In this document: piece by piece, positions 53,723 to 64,000 of the stretch
How the letters are laid out: every line of letters starts with the position of its first letter
How positions within the stretch are numbered: the first letter of the stretch is position 1
Assembly: GCA_036873135.1 (NCBI GenBank)
Contig: JAPTYO010000008.1
Span: forward strand, 33,134,761-33,198,760
DNA: 64,000 bases
Source: Clarkia xantiana subsp. parviflora
Lineage: Eukaryota; Streptophyta; Magnoliopsida; Myrtales; Onagraceae
Direction: 5' to 3'
Position numbers and translations under genes: made by a program
The notes under the pieces: model-generated
Seen by the model: only the letters and a program-made list of their open reading frames with translations
What the model was told of the DNA's origin: nothing
Databases searched by the model: none

Positions 53723-53948
53723 TGAATATTTTTCAAAATAAAAAGGGTCTTGGGAAAGCCAAGATCGGGTATGCTTGTTTTAAAATTCTTTTTCCGGTAA
53801 TTTGCGATTCAAAACCGTTTTAAAAGACTGATCTATTGGATTGAAGACGACAGTAATGTGAACTCTTTCACAGCCATCTTCCATTGGTTTACTGGTGGTC
53901 GGTTGGGTCAGATGACTGAGGAATCATTACTTGTCGCATTCAGCATAG
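53723..53948 (+). other. C2 leader, last part
   Basis: Matches C3 at 60640-60870 (CTTGGGAAAGCCAAGAT, TTGGATTGAAGAC) and leads to gag. Non-coding. Confidence 0.8.
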
Positions 53949-54822
53949 ATGGCATCATCTTGTGTTAATGAGCTTTTGATTGAGATAAACTACGACTCAT
54001 GGAGCAAACGCGTCAATGCACTGTTTGAGAATCATGGCCTTGTAGGTCACATTATAAAATCCATGAGCTGCCCAGATGTTGGTCTAACCAAAGACCTAGC
54101 ATTTGCCCAATTCCTGTGAGAGCAAGATGATAAGAAAGCAAAGGAGATATTGATGTCTGAAATGTCTTAGAACTTCCATGATGAATATAAGGATGTTCCG
54201 ATTACAAAGGAAATCTGGGATGCTCTCTTCCTGAAATATGGAAATGGCATGGCAGCAATCCTGCACCCACTTATATCTATTATGGAAGAAAGCTTAAACA
54301 GCTACAGCAAAAGTGTACTTGAAAAGGTATAAGGTCTCATTAGCATGTTGAAACCACTGGAAGAAGAAGGTCAGATGGGTGAATGGGATAAAGTTCAAGC
54401 CATTATCGGGGTTCTCCCGAAGTCTTAGAGAGCAGTAACGGCTTTACTGACGGCCAGTGGTTCCGTGCTAGATCTTGCATCTGTCCTGAAATTCATCGAG
54501 ATGGAACAAACTCGACTGAAATCAATACTGGGATGAGTTGGGCAAGGAAAGAGAAAGAGGATGAACAAAGGAAAGAGACAACATGCTGTCGACGGTAAAA
54601 TGTTAACAACGCCTAGACTAGGAAATCTCCGAGTTAAATCAGGGATAGTCCGGGGAAACTCCAGTCCACGCCGAATAGGCGAAAGTACAGGGTCCAGCAA
54701 ATTGCATCCTGAAAAGGTATGCGACGTTTGTTATGTTATGGAAGCTCTAGTTTCCTCCACTGTCATGTTAACTGACTCAAATCCTTCTTGGATTCTTGAC
54801 TCAGGTGCGATGGACCAATAGC
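53949..54822 (+). pseudogene. C2 gag and protease, many stops
   Basis: ATG 53949 opens MASSCVNELLIEINYDSWSKRVNAL, a copia gag start; TGA follows at 54117-54119. More gag text (EIWDALFLKYGNGM, LEEEGQMGEWDKVQAII) is broken by further stops. The protease site reads NPSWILDSGAMDQ (about 54781), then a stop. The usual zinc knuckle was not found. Confidence 0.85.
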
Positions 54823-56125
54823 CAACGACAAAGGACTGTTCGCCAAGTTTAGACGATTTCAAAAGGATTCTAAGAGGATATACATTGGTGACCACTCGCA
54901 AGTTGAAGTCATAGGAGTGGGGAACTGCAAGTTGTGTATGAACAATGGCAGGACCATAGTACTTGGAAATGTCCTTTTTGCTCCAACAATTTGTAGAAAT
55001 GTTGTTTCTGTTTCTGCTCTTATGAATAATAATTCATTTTATCATTTGAGAAGAACTTTGTTCGCATAAAAAAGGTAATGTCTTCTTTGGGCATGCTTAT
55101 TCCTCTTATGGTCTCTTTATCATGGATTTGAATAGAAGTATAGATTGGAATAGAATGTATGCATTATCCTCCAGGGAAGCAGAAACTGATGCAACCGGAT
55201 GGCATGCGAGGCTGGGACATATAAGCTACAATAGGGTACATTCATTAGCCAGAAGAGAGCTTCTTCCTGGTACAGTCAATGTGGTTAAACAAACTTGCCA
55301 CGGTTGTCTAGCAGGATAGTCCACCCTTAAACCATTCGGAGAAGCTCAACGAGCCGAGTATCCATTGCAGCTAATTCACTCCGATGTCTGTGGACCAATG
55401 AGTGTAACCGCTAGGAGTGGAAAACGATATTTCGTAACTTTCATTGACGACTTTACCTGCTATGGGTTTACTCATTTGATTACTCGTAAATCCGAGGCAA
55501 TAGATTGCTTTAGAAACTTTATAAACCTCGTAGAGAATCAGTAGGAGCGAAAGGTGAAAACCCTGCGCACTGATAGAGGTGGAGAATATCTCTCTAAGGA
55601 GTTTGATAAGTAGTGCAAAGAAAGATGGATAGTCCTTCAAACGACAATCCCCAACACAGCACAACAAAATGGTGTGGCTGAACTTCGTAATCGAACACTT
55701 CTAGACGTGGTCAGAACCATGATGTCGCAGGCACAATTACCTATCTCCTATTGGAGTGATGCATTATTGATTGCCACTCATGAAGTAAACCTTGTCCCAA
55801 AAAAGGCGGTAGATACAACGCCATATGAGCTGTGGCATGGTAGAGAGTTGGATCTGACCAAATTGCGACCTTTGGGTTGCACAACCTATACACATACAAC
55901 TGACAGCCGTTTTGGCAAGTTGGGACCCAGAGGACTAAAGAGTATCTTTATCAGGTATTTAGAGAACTCTAAGGATTACGTATTCGTGTCAGCTCAAGAA
56001 AATGGTGGCGTGGTCGAACATGAGTCCAGAGACGTTACTTTCCTTGAGGTCAAATTTCCGACGCTTGGTGAGATTAAAACAGATGAAGTATTGATCGAAC
56101 TAGAGCAGGAAAACATTGATGATTA
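54823..56125 (+). pseudogene. C2 integrase region, broken
   Basis: GAG-pre-integrase ATGWHARLGHISYNRVHSLA with CHGCLAG (55190-55316); integrase core HSDVCGPM, TLRTDRGGEY and TAQQNGVAELRNRTL give the three acidic positions (about 55380, 55566, 55680). Stops at 55317-55319 and several later places. Confidence 0.88.
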
Positions 56126-56599
56126 GGTCCCACTTACGTCTGGTGGGAGATTTGAACCAGCAACTCAAGAAAGTGACACGGTAAATGATAATGGAAACAT
56201 TTTCATAAATCCAGTGGGAGGACAAAACCCTACCACACAAACCACTGTTGCTGGAGGGACGAATCAAGTTGAACCTGATAATCATATAGCCGGACCGCTG
56301 GATGAAAATCCAATAATACCACAGTCATCATTACTACCCATTGTTCCCAATGGGAGTGGAACAACCAACTTAGTTCCAGGTCCTAGTGATCAAGGAAATA
56401 ATCTCGGTGATAGAATCCCGAGACCAAGAGTCGTCCAAGGAAAGTTGTAGGTGAAGGTACAGGAACTGCTCTTATTCCCAGTGGGAGTGATGCTCCGACA
56501 AGAGGCATTAATCCGAGTGGGAGATTCGTTCAGAGTCAAGATGGGATCAACGAGCCTAGACATAGTCAAAGACATCGAACTTCTCCTAAGAAGTATCCC
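56126..56599 (+). other. C2 linker between integrase and RT
   Basis: Low-conservation, Asn/Gly/Pro-rich reading (open 56214-56450), as is usual between the copia domains. No enzyme motif. Confidence 0.6.
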
Positions 56600-58197
56600 A
56601 TCGAGAGGGGTGAAATCCTCACTCTAACATCTGTTGACGAACCGGTAACGGTTCAACAAGCGTTGGAAGGACCTCAAGCGAAGGAATGGATGAAGGAAAT
56701 GGAGGAAGAGATCACCACATTGAAAGCCAATTCGGTATGGTCTTTGGTTGATTTACCTGCTAATCGCAGGGCTATAGGGGCGAAGTGGGTTCTGAAATTG
56801 AATCTGACTACTGATGGAAAGGTTGAGCGATACAAAGCTCGACTTGTTGCGAAAGGTTATACCCAACTTCGCGGAGTGGACTTTGATGAAACATACTCAC
56901 CAACTGTGCGTTAGACCACAGTCCGGACCATACTGGCCTTGGTCGCAAGTCTCGATCTCGAGCTGCACCAAATGGATGTTAAGATCTCGTTCCTCCACGG
57001 AAACCTGGAGGAAAAGATCTACATGGAGCAACCGGAGGGTTTCATTACTCCTGGTAACGAACATAAAGTTTGTAAACTCCAAAGGTCTATTTACGGTCTT
57101 AAACAATCGTCTCGCCAATGGTACCGCAGATTCCACGAGGAAATCGTAGGAAATGGATTCGTGAATCCTCACGAGGATCCGTACGTGTATTATAAGACCT
57201 TCGGGTCTAAGTATGTCATCTTAAACTTATACGTGGACGACATACTCATAGCCGCAAACTATGTGAGTATTATGAACTAGTCAAAGTCCTGGTTGACATC
57301 TGTGTTCGAGATGAAAGACATGGGAGAAGCCACGTACATCTTAGGCATTAAAATTGCTAGAGATCGGGTTACCCAGAAATTATGTCTGTCTAAAGAAGCT
57401 TATATCAATAAATTGTTGAAAAGGTTAAGATTACAAGATGCCAAACCCGTGGATACGCCGGTGTTGTTTGGGTGCGCACTGTCGAAACCTGACGACCCCA
57501 AGAACCTGGCAGAGCGAGAGCAGATGAAGGGTGCATAGTATTTAAGCATGGTCGGTAGTGTCATGTACGCAATGCAATGCACCCGTCCGGACATCTGTTA
57601 TGCCGTGGGCCTAGTATCACGATTCCAATCAGATCCTGGCTATCAACATTTAAAGCAGTAAAACGAATTATTCGTTATCTGAAAGGTACTGCCAACTACG
57701 CACTGTGCTATGAGGGTAAGACGTTAGAATTGACCGGTTACAGTGACGCCGACCATGGTGGCGATCAGGATGATCGTAGTTCCACCACTGGTAGAGTCTT
57801 TCTCCTTCTAATGCCGCCATTTCACGGACGAGCAAGAAGAAAACCTGCGTCGCACTGTCTACGATGGAACCGGAATTTGTTGCTCTCTCTAAAAACGCAC
57901 AGGAAGCGGTTTTGCTGAAATGGCTTCTTACTGCACTACCTGGTGACAAAGACGTGAATAAACCCATCGTGGTACACACTGACAGTCAGGCAGCTACTGC
58001 GGCAGTTAATAATCCAAAGTACCATAGTCGGACTAAACAAATTGATGTGAAATATTTTTATGTTAAATCTATTGTAGAAGACAATACAATCACATTGGAA
58101 TACCACTGATAACATGGTCGCGGACTCATTAACTAAAACACTACGTCGGGAGATATTCGAAAAGCATGTAAAACTGCTTGGATTGCGTAGGGTTTAA
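56600..58197 (+). pseudogene. C2 reverse transcriptase and RNase H, broken
   Basis: RT: WMKEMEEEITTLKANSVWSLV, AIGAKWVLKLN, KARLVAKGYTQ, LHQMDVKISFLHGNLEE, catalytic YVDDILIAA (about 57229). RNase H: TGYSDADHGGDQDDRSSTTG (57730-57790), then FVALSKNAQEAVLLKWL. Stops at 56912-56914, 57278-57280 and 57536-57538, and frameshifts near 57660 and 57810. The family end GLRRV and TAA is at 58195-58197. Confidence 0.9.
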
Positions 58198-59249
58198 AAG
58201 TGGCACGTATCTGTGATAACATTTTGAAAATTTAAATATTTTTAATAAAAGAGAGAATGGAAATTGAGTTTATGATCCATCGACGTCATAATGTTTGAAT
58301 ACTTCAGATTTACGGACTATAACCTAAGTCGTAGAAGGACGCAATCCTCTGGTAAACTATGTCGAATGTGGGCCTTATCTAGTCACACGGGTACGGTCGT
58401 CTTGCGGTGGAGGGAGGCCTCTACCAAGCAAGGCTGGCTAAGAATTAGGGGGATAAACCTGATTACGCAAGACGGTTATCTAGTCCCGAAGTAACTCGAC
58501 ATGATCTTTGTTTTTGCAAATCGCCGTGATGAACTCCGTTCGTCACTAAACCACATTTTGGGCCAGATGAGAATCCGGGATAGTATAATTGACATATCCC
58601 ATTCCTGTCGACTTAAAAGTTCAGGTATGCTATCGACGCATGCTTCATACTGTGCGTGCCATCTTCGAGCGCGGGGTCACAGCTCAAACTTCTTCACCTC
58701 GAGCGTGTGATTGATCCTGGGAGCCTTATTAATAGGCACCCGAAGTATCCTCACGGACTCAAATCTCATATCTAAGATCAGGCTCAGTGTTCCCTTCCCG
58801 GCGTATGAGCGTAGTGCTGAACAAAAAGGCCCAGTGACAACGTCTTTGGAAACCTTTTGGGTTTGACTAAGGATATGAGCGATGGGGATGGTCAAGTTCA
58901 CCTGTAATTCACCGACTCTTGTATTCACAAGGTGGCCACCAACTGGATATTAGTTGAAGGTTGTGATTACTTGTAAGGATGCCTCGGAGAAGTGTTCCTA
59001 TGTGGAAACTGGGCAAATGGAGAATTAACTATTGACCTAAGATACAGCGACACTATATTGTTTATAACATGTTGATTGAAGAAAATGGAATCAACGTTCC
59101 ACGAGCGCTACAACACTCTCTAACAGATTAGTAGCACGATGCCAGTCGTGTTCGCTGGTCGCACGGCAAACCTCGAAGGAGTGAAATGTTGATGCTGATT
59201 TGGACGAAAATACATTAACAGGCACCCTCCCATTCAGGCGAGTGGGAGT
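58198..59249 (+). other. C2 3' untranslated region
   Basis: No coding sequence seen. It ends in GCGAGTGGGAG, a likely polypurine tract. Confidence 0.7.
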
Positions 59250-59848
59250 TGTAAGCATATGGTGATGGGCGCCGTAAATAGGAGCCCGTTAATATATATT
59301 TTACATAAGAAAATTGGGAAAATGTCACATTAGGACATTGGGCCATACCCAAATCCCAATTGACATGAGAGGTCCAAAATATGGGCCTCCCTTATGCATA
59401 GGCCGGACGAACCTTATAGGTGGGAAAAGTTGACTTTTGTCCACTTTGCTCCTCCTATAAATATGTGGTGTTAGGAGTATTATTAGGTTAATCCTTAATC
59501 CCTCCTTGGAGTGTTTTAGAGAGAAAAACCCTCCTCCCCATAACACCTACACTTCGGCCGAACCTCACTTCACCAAAGGGTGTGCCAATTTGCCTTCGAG
59601 CAAACACTCCTGAGTTCCGTCCCTGCGAAGAATCGATCAGAGGTTTTCCTGTGGAGAATATACTGCGTAGGGATTTCTTAACAAGAACCTCTATGGGTGC
59701 TGATCGGAGGACCGTGAACTCCCTGCTGCAGGATCTTGGGACTACGGATTACGTTTGAGGTATGTGCGAATCTACTGTTGCGTAATATCGATTACCAGCA
59801 TGTACTATGTTTATAGTATCCGTAGTCATTACTCCCCGTAATCTAACA
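59250..59848 (+). repeat. C2 3' LTR
   Basis: Ends CTAACA; TATAAATA at 59456-59463. The start is either 59250 (TGTAAGC, after GTGGGAG) or about 59299, where the related LTR at 60070 begins; the 5' copy that would decide is outside the window. Confidence 0.8.
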
Positions 59849-60069
59849 TAAATGGCCTACACAGTGCTCAAAGGTTTATTATTATTCACATAACAATTAA
59901 ACCTTAATGCCTTGTTTCGATTATGGGGATGGATCTCGGAGATACATGTTTTTGGGACTGCATTAGTTAGTGGGCTGAATTGCAATTGTTTATTATTCGA
60001 TATATATTTATGCATTATTAGAACTGTCGTCTTTATTATTCGATATATATATATATATGCATTATTATA
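59849..60069 (+). mobile_element. C3: leader fragment of a second C2-like copia element
   Basis: Matches the C2 leader at 42526-42725 (TTAAACCTTAATGCCTTG, GTGGGCTGAATTGCAATTG). C2 is inserted in it. Confidence 0.8.
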
Positions 60070-60617
60070 TGTTACCTAAGTTAATTGGGTACATGTCACA
60101 TTAGGACATTGGGCCAGACCAAATTCCCGATTGACATGAGAGGCCCAAAATTGGGCCTCCCTATTCATGTGGCCAGCCGAAATATTCATGAGGGGTGAAG
60201 TGGACTTTTGTCCACTTTACTCCTCCTATATATATGGGGTGTTAGGGGTTTTATTAGGTTAATCCTTAATCGTTCCTTGGAGTGTTTTAGAGAGAAAAAT
60301 CCTCCCCCGAAACACTTACTTCGGTCGAACCTCAAAGTTACCAAGGGTGTGCCAATTTTCCTTCGAGCAAACACTCCGGAGATCCGTCCCCTGCCAAGAA
60401 TCGATATGAGTCTTTGTTTTGGAGAATATACCGCGTAGGGTTTCCTTCACAAGAACCTCTACGGGTGCCGACTGGAGGACCGTGAACTCCATTCTGTAAG
60501 GATCTTGGGACAACGGACTACTTGGGAGGTATGTGTTAATCTTCCGCTACGTAATATCGATTACTAGCATGTACCATGTTTATAGTATCCGTAGTGATTA
60601 CTCACTGTAATTTAACA
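60070..60617 (+). repeat. C2-type LTR inserted in C3 (probable solo LTR)
   Basis: 548 bp from TGTTACC to TTAACA, parallel to the C2 3' LTR throughout. It is flanked on both sides by C3 leader sequence; flanking words TTATA and ATATA could be a TSD with one change. Confidence 0.75.
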
Positions 60618-61208
60618 ATATATGCATGAGTAAATTCATCAGAATATTTTTCAAAATAATAAAAAGGGCCTTGGGAAAGCCAAGATTGTGTATGCTTGTT
60701 TTAAAACTCCTGTTCCGGTAATTTGCGATTAAAACCGTTTTAAAAGACTGATCTATTGGATTGAAGACTTCGGTAATGTGAACTCTTTCACAACCATCTT
60801 CCATTGGTTTACTGGTGGTCAGTTGGTTTTGATGACTAAGGAATCATTATTTGTCGTATTCTATCTTAATAGATATCTGATGTATGCAATACTTTCTCAA
60901 ATGTTATTGTCTCCCTGATTTTGCATAATCATCGATGTGTTAGTATCAATGGCTGCGTCAGCAATGTTATCTTCCAAATGAATAAAGGAGTGAGATTGAA
61001 CTACAACAATTATAAGATCTGGAATAAGCGCGCGAGGATGGTAATTACTGAAATGAGTGGTTTGGAGCATCTGACTTCGAAACATGGCAGGCCAGAGAGA
61101 GACCTCACGGCCGATCAGAAGGAATTCTATGATATATGGGATGCGAAGGATCGGGAAATTCGTTCCGCCTTGTTCTCACGGCTTGAGGATGACATACTCT
61201 ATGGGTAT
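60618..61208 (+). pseudogene. C3 leader end and gag start, cut by T5
   Basis: Leader as in C2 (60640-60870), then ATG 60949 (MAASAMLSSK) and, in the neighbouring frame, MNKGVRLNYNNYKIWNKRARMVI, a copia gag N-terminus. The text ends at 61208 (GGTAT), where T5 begins. Confidence 0.75.
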
Positions 61209-62311
61209 TGTTGGATCCTGACTCTTTGCGAGTCGTTGACTCGAAAGTCGTCGGGTCCTTGAAGTGTAGTGTAGTTATACTGACGGGTTTTTTGAGCTCG
61301 CGGATATCCGATAGTTGGGGTGTCGGGCTGTCGGAGTGTCGGAGCGTCGGACTGTCAGGGAGTCGGAGACTTTCAAGCCCTTAAAATGGCTAAGTGTTTG
61401 GGTATCTTGTAGTGTCTTCGCATGCGCGTGTCTTGTAGTATGTGCGCGTCTGCACGCCTAGTGTAGTATACGCAAATATGCGTCTTGCGGAGTATGCGTA
61501 AATTGCGAAGTATGCGCGCCTTGGCGGAGTATGTACATGTGCGCGTCTAGTAGAGTGTCGGGACCCGGACTAGACAAAGTGTTGAGTCCTTGTATTGATG
61601 CGGGAAGATGCCTCGGGTTGTTCACTTTACGGGTGTTCACACGTTTCGGGGCTCGTCCATCTCTGTATACCTGCAAAAGGGGCAGTATCGCACACCACGC
61701 GAGGGGGGGGGGGGGTGGAGTGCGATGAACCCTCTCCGAAGCTTATGTCAGGTATTTTAGAGAGAAAAAGTAAGAGAGTGGGCAGAGCTTCTGCTGTCAA
61801 CTTCTGAGTTAGCCTTGAAATGAATGATCAAGGCCCCTATTTATAGGAAACCTTGGAGTCAAACCTGGTTTTGAACGGTCCGACGTCGGTTCAATGCAAA
61901 GTATGAACTGAGTGTAGACGGGAGTAAAGCTGATATCCGAGGGTCTGCACGTGCGGTGTTTGCGTAGGGGTTCACATTTCAATAATAGAAGGAATCTGGA
62001 CCGTCCCGAGGTATCGCGAGGATCCCGGGAGGTCCGGAATAATGGGACAATCCAGAGGGTTGGATGGTCACGCAATTCGGACCGGTTCCGGATTGTCTTG
62101 CAATCCGGACCTGGTCCGGATTGTAGCAAAATATGGACCTGGTCCGGATTGTGATGACAATCCGGACGCGGTGTAATTCCGGGGCGCGTACGCGTGTGCC
62201 CTAGACTTTTTAGTACCCGCGGGTGAATAATTCGAAACCGTTTAGTGAGTTCGACGTTTTTACGAAGTCCGAATAATATGAAACGAACCCGAATCGAACG
62301 TATACCCATCA
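61209..62311 (-). repeat. 3' LTR of T5
   Basis: 1,103 bp. TATAAATA on the minus strand at 61845-61838. The U3 has inverted AATCCGGA/TCCGGATT words (62085-62170) like those in the T4 LTR. A run of 13 G lies at 61703-61715, and the transcribed part carries short CGCGC/TATGCG-rich repeats (61400-61560) and GTCGGAGT repeats (61310-61375). Confidence 0.8.
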
Positions 62312-62326
62312 TTTGCCTTCGAGTCA
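62312..62326 (-). promoter_or_regulatory. Polypurine-like tract of T5
   Basis: On the minus strand GACTCGAAGGCAAA precedes the LTR start, comparable with CTCGGGGGCAAG of T4. Confidence 0.6.
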
Positions 62327-64000
62327 AGTGGTGGCATGGCCCCGTGTTGACTCTATTTTCGATAGAGTATGCGTTCGATTTAAGTTCGGGTGTTACCTCG
62401 AGATGGACTTACTGTCCGCCGGCGCGTGGGCCTTGCTATTGCACGTACCTCCTTTTGTTTAAATGGGAGCGGTTATAACTGCCGACATGGTTAGTGCAGC
62501 AAGTATATGTGCATGACATGTACATATGTAATAATGCAAGTCTATGCATGCAATTATGGGTTTGAGTGCTAACATATGTGTTAACATGGTATACACGCGT
62601 ACGTTCGTTGACGCGTGATGTATTAAATCATGTAAGTATGGGCATGTATGTATGCGATGACATGGGTATAAGTATATACATGTCCGGATTGTAATAATAA
62701 ACACGTGACATGGATATGCAAACGTGTGTATGTATGTGGGAAAAGTATGTAAAACATGCAGTATGTTTAAAAAAGATGGTTTTATGGACCAATATGTTTT
62801 AAAACGTACAACATGTTTGAAAAAGATGGTTTTATGGACCAATTTTTTTTTTTAAATATAGAACAAGCTTGCAAAAGATGTTAAAATGACATACCGTCCA
62901 CTTGTTATCAATAGTCTCATTAACGTGCGAAACACACTTTTATAAAAAAATAATAATTAAAACAAGCAATTAATTAATACATAGCAATGATTATTAATGG
63001 TGGATGTAGATAATAATAATAATTAGTATTATTTTTCTAAAATGTGATCCGCACGTGTCCACTTAATGAGACTAGTGATAACAAGTGGACGATAGTCATT
63101 TTACCATCTTTTGTAAGCTTGTTGTACATTTAAAAAAAAATTGGTCCATAAAACTATCTTTTTCAAACATGTTGTACGTTTTAAAACATATTGGTCCATA
63201 AAACCATATTTTTTAAACATGTTGCATGTTTTACATACTTTTCCCTATGTATGTAGACATGCATATGTACTCGAGGGTATGTAAACATGTGTAAGTGCTA
63301 GGGAATTCTCCCAAAAGAGTTAGAAAAAATATGAAGATAATATTAACCACGTGTGTATATAAAAGAGTGTGTATGTGAACCTCTCCATACTTAGTCTCCA
63401 CATTTTGAAATTGGTTTCCTCCCTATTGCTTGGTGGAAGGGATCGTAACTGCTGACATGGTTAGTGCAACGAGTATACATGTATAGCAAATACATATGTA
63501 ATCATGTAAGTGTAGGTACGTAACACAGACGTTCATGTTGGTATGTATGTAAACATGGTGTATTTATGCGTGAATATGTAAGCATGGGCGTATGCTGAAG
63601 ACTCATAGAAAGTGTCAGAAAAATTAAGGAGCGGTAAACCTTCACCCTCACACTACACAGATGAGTGTGTGTTGTGGACGCGCAGGTCCTGAGATTGCGA
63701 GGCGTCATGCATCCGTTGCGTCATTGATGAACGCCTTATAATAGGAGTATGTTCGGAACGTATGTGTCGAGAGACGAGGCCTTTTTCAATATAGTATTGC
63801 CCCCGGAGGGGGAGCGTTTGTAACGACGTGGCCGAGTACGCGCATGTATGCATTGTATAGGCGCGTAGATCGCATAGGTATATGTAAGTGATGATTCTAA
63901 TCATGGGCGCACTAGCCCCTTATTCGCGAGGTGTTAGGCCTCCAACGTGTTGTCGATGAACGCTCCATAATAGATGCGTGTTAAGTTGCGCCGACGCGCG
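62327..64000. other. T5 internal region without genes
   Basis: ATGTATGT/CATGTA-rich sequence. A block at 62455-62560 (TGCCGACATGGTTAGTGCA) is repeated at about 63415-63520 in the same direction. Only short open frames occur, none recognised. It contains the foldback element at 62738-63245. Confidence 0.65.
62738..63245. mobile_element. Foldback MITE with 9-bp target duplication (Mutator-like)
   Basis: Two arms of about 200 bp (62738-62935 and 63045-63245) are inverted copies: both outer ends read GGGAAAAGTATGTAAAACAT inward. The flanks TATGTATGT (62729-62737 and 63246-63254) are identical 9-mers, the length made by Mutator-like transposases. The AT-rich centre holds no gene. Since TATGTATGT-like words are common nearby, chance could help the flank match, but the arm symmetry is clear. 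Confidence 0.8.

Larger units (their letters stand above)
29249..59848 (+). mobile_element. C2: old Ty1/copia element, left end outside window
   Basis: It is made of 29249-30100, 41866-43156 and 53723-59848 once the solo LTR-A (with T3) and T4 are removed. Its 5' LTR is split by T1; the 312 bp kept here match the last 312 bp of the 3' LTR. The gag-pol is full of stops. It lies in the leader of C3, and the expected right TSD is TAAAT (59849-59853). Confidence 0.9.
61209..64000 (-). mobile_element. T5: Tat-type gypsy element on the minus strand, 3' end only
   Basis: Read on the minus strand, 62311-61209 is an LTR (TGATGGG ... GATCCAACA) preceded by a polypurine-like tract, so the body lies to the right and leaves the window. 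No gag or pol motif is visible in 62312-64000. Confidence 0.8.

Noticed and set aside
61703..61715. Run of 13 G as a functional G-quadruplex
   Set aside because: A single homopolymer run; could be slippage or an assembly artefact, so no claim is made.

Overview
The window is plant nuclear DNA made almost entirely of nested LTR retrotransposons; I see no ordinary host gene. The evidence for a plant is the set of Ty3/gypsy elements of Tat type (CHHC Gag finger, TTGGCGCCGTCTGTGGGAA primer site next to the LTR, GGGGGCAAA polypurine tract, antisense extra gene and tandem array between pol and the 3' LTR) together with Ty1/copia elements primed by TGGTATCAGAG. No species can be named from this.

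Names used here: T1-T5 are Tat-type gypsy elements, C1-C3 are copia elements, L1 is a non-coding LTR element. Most boundaries were fixed from matching LTR ends and 5-bp target-site duplications (TSDs).

Layout. T1 (1-29248, left end outside the window) is inserted in the 5' LTR of C2. Inside T1 lie T2 (4899-13782, TSD GGGGG, in the RNase H/integrase region) and C1 (15937-28056, TSD AGGTC, in the antisense gene of T1). Inside C1 lies L1 (17896-24616, TSD TATAT). C2 continues from 29249 to 59848. Its leader contains a solo LTR of the T1 family (TSD GTCAG) that is itself split by T3 (30208-41306, TSD CCGAC), then T4 (43157-53722, TSD GGAAT/TGAAT). C2 sits in the leader of a related element C3, which also holds a further C2-type LTR (60070-60617). 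C3 is broken at 61208 by T5, a Tat-type element on the minus strand whose 3' LTR and 3' internal part fill the window to its end. A 508-bp foldback element with a 9-bp TSD lies inside T5.

How the genes relate. The sense strand of T1-T3 carries gag-protease-RT-RNase H-integrase; all three copies are broken, T2 least (one 1613-codon frame from gag into the integrase core). On the opposite strand, between pol and the 3' LTR, T1-T4 carry a second gene. In T3 and T4 it is a multi-exon gene: a tiny first exon coding Met-Ser, a domain resembling the 'putative gypsy type transposon' (Transposase_28) family, a basic nuclear-localisation-like segment and a C-terminal coiled coil. T1 and T2 keep only the two ends of this gene, still in frame, with the antisense TATA box. 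In T4 the antisense gene reads open through most of its exons although sense pol is gone and has been replaced by a second gag-like block (Gag-PR-Gag'). This antisense gene, with its own promoter and introns, is the most interesting system in the window.
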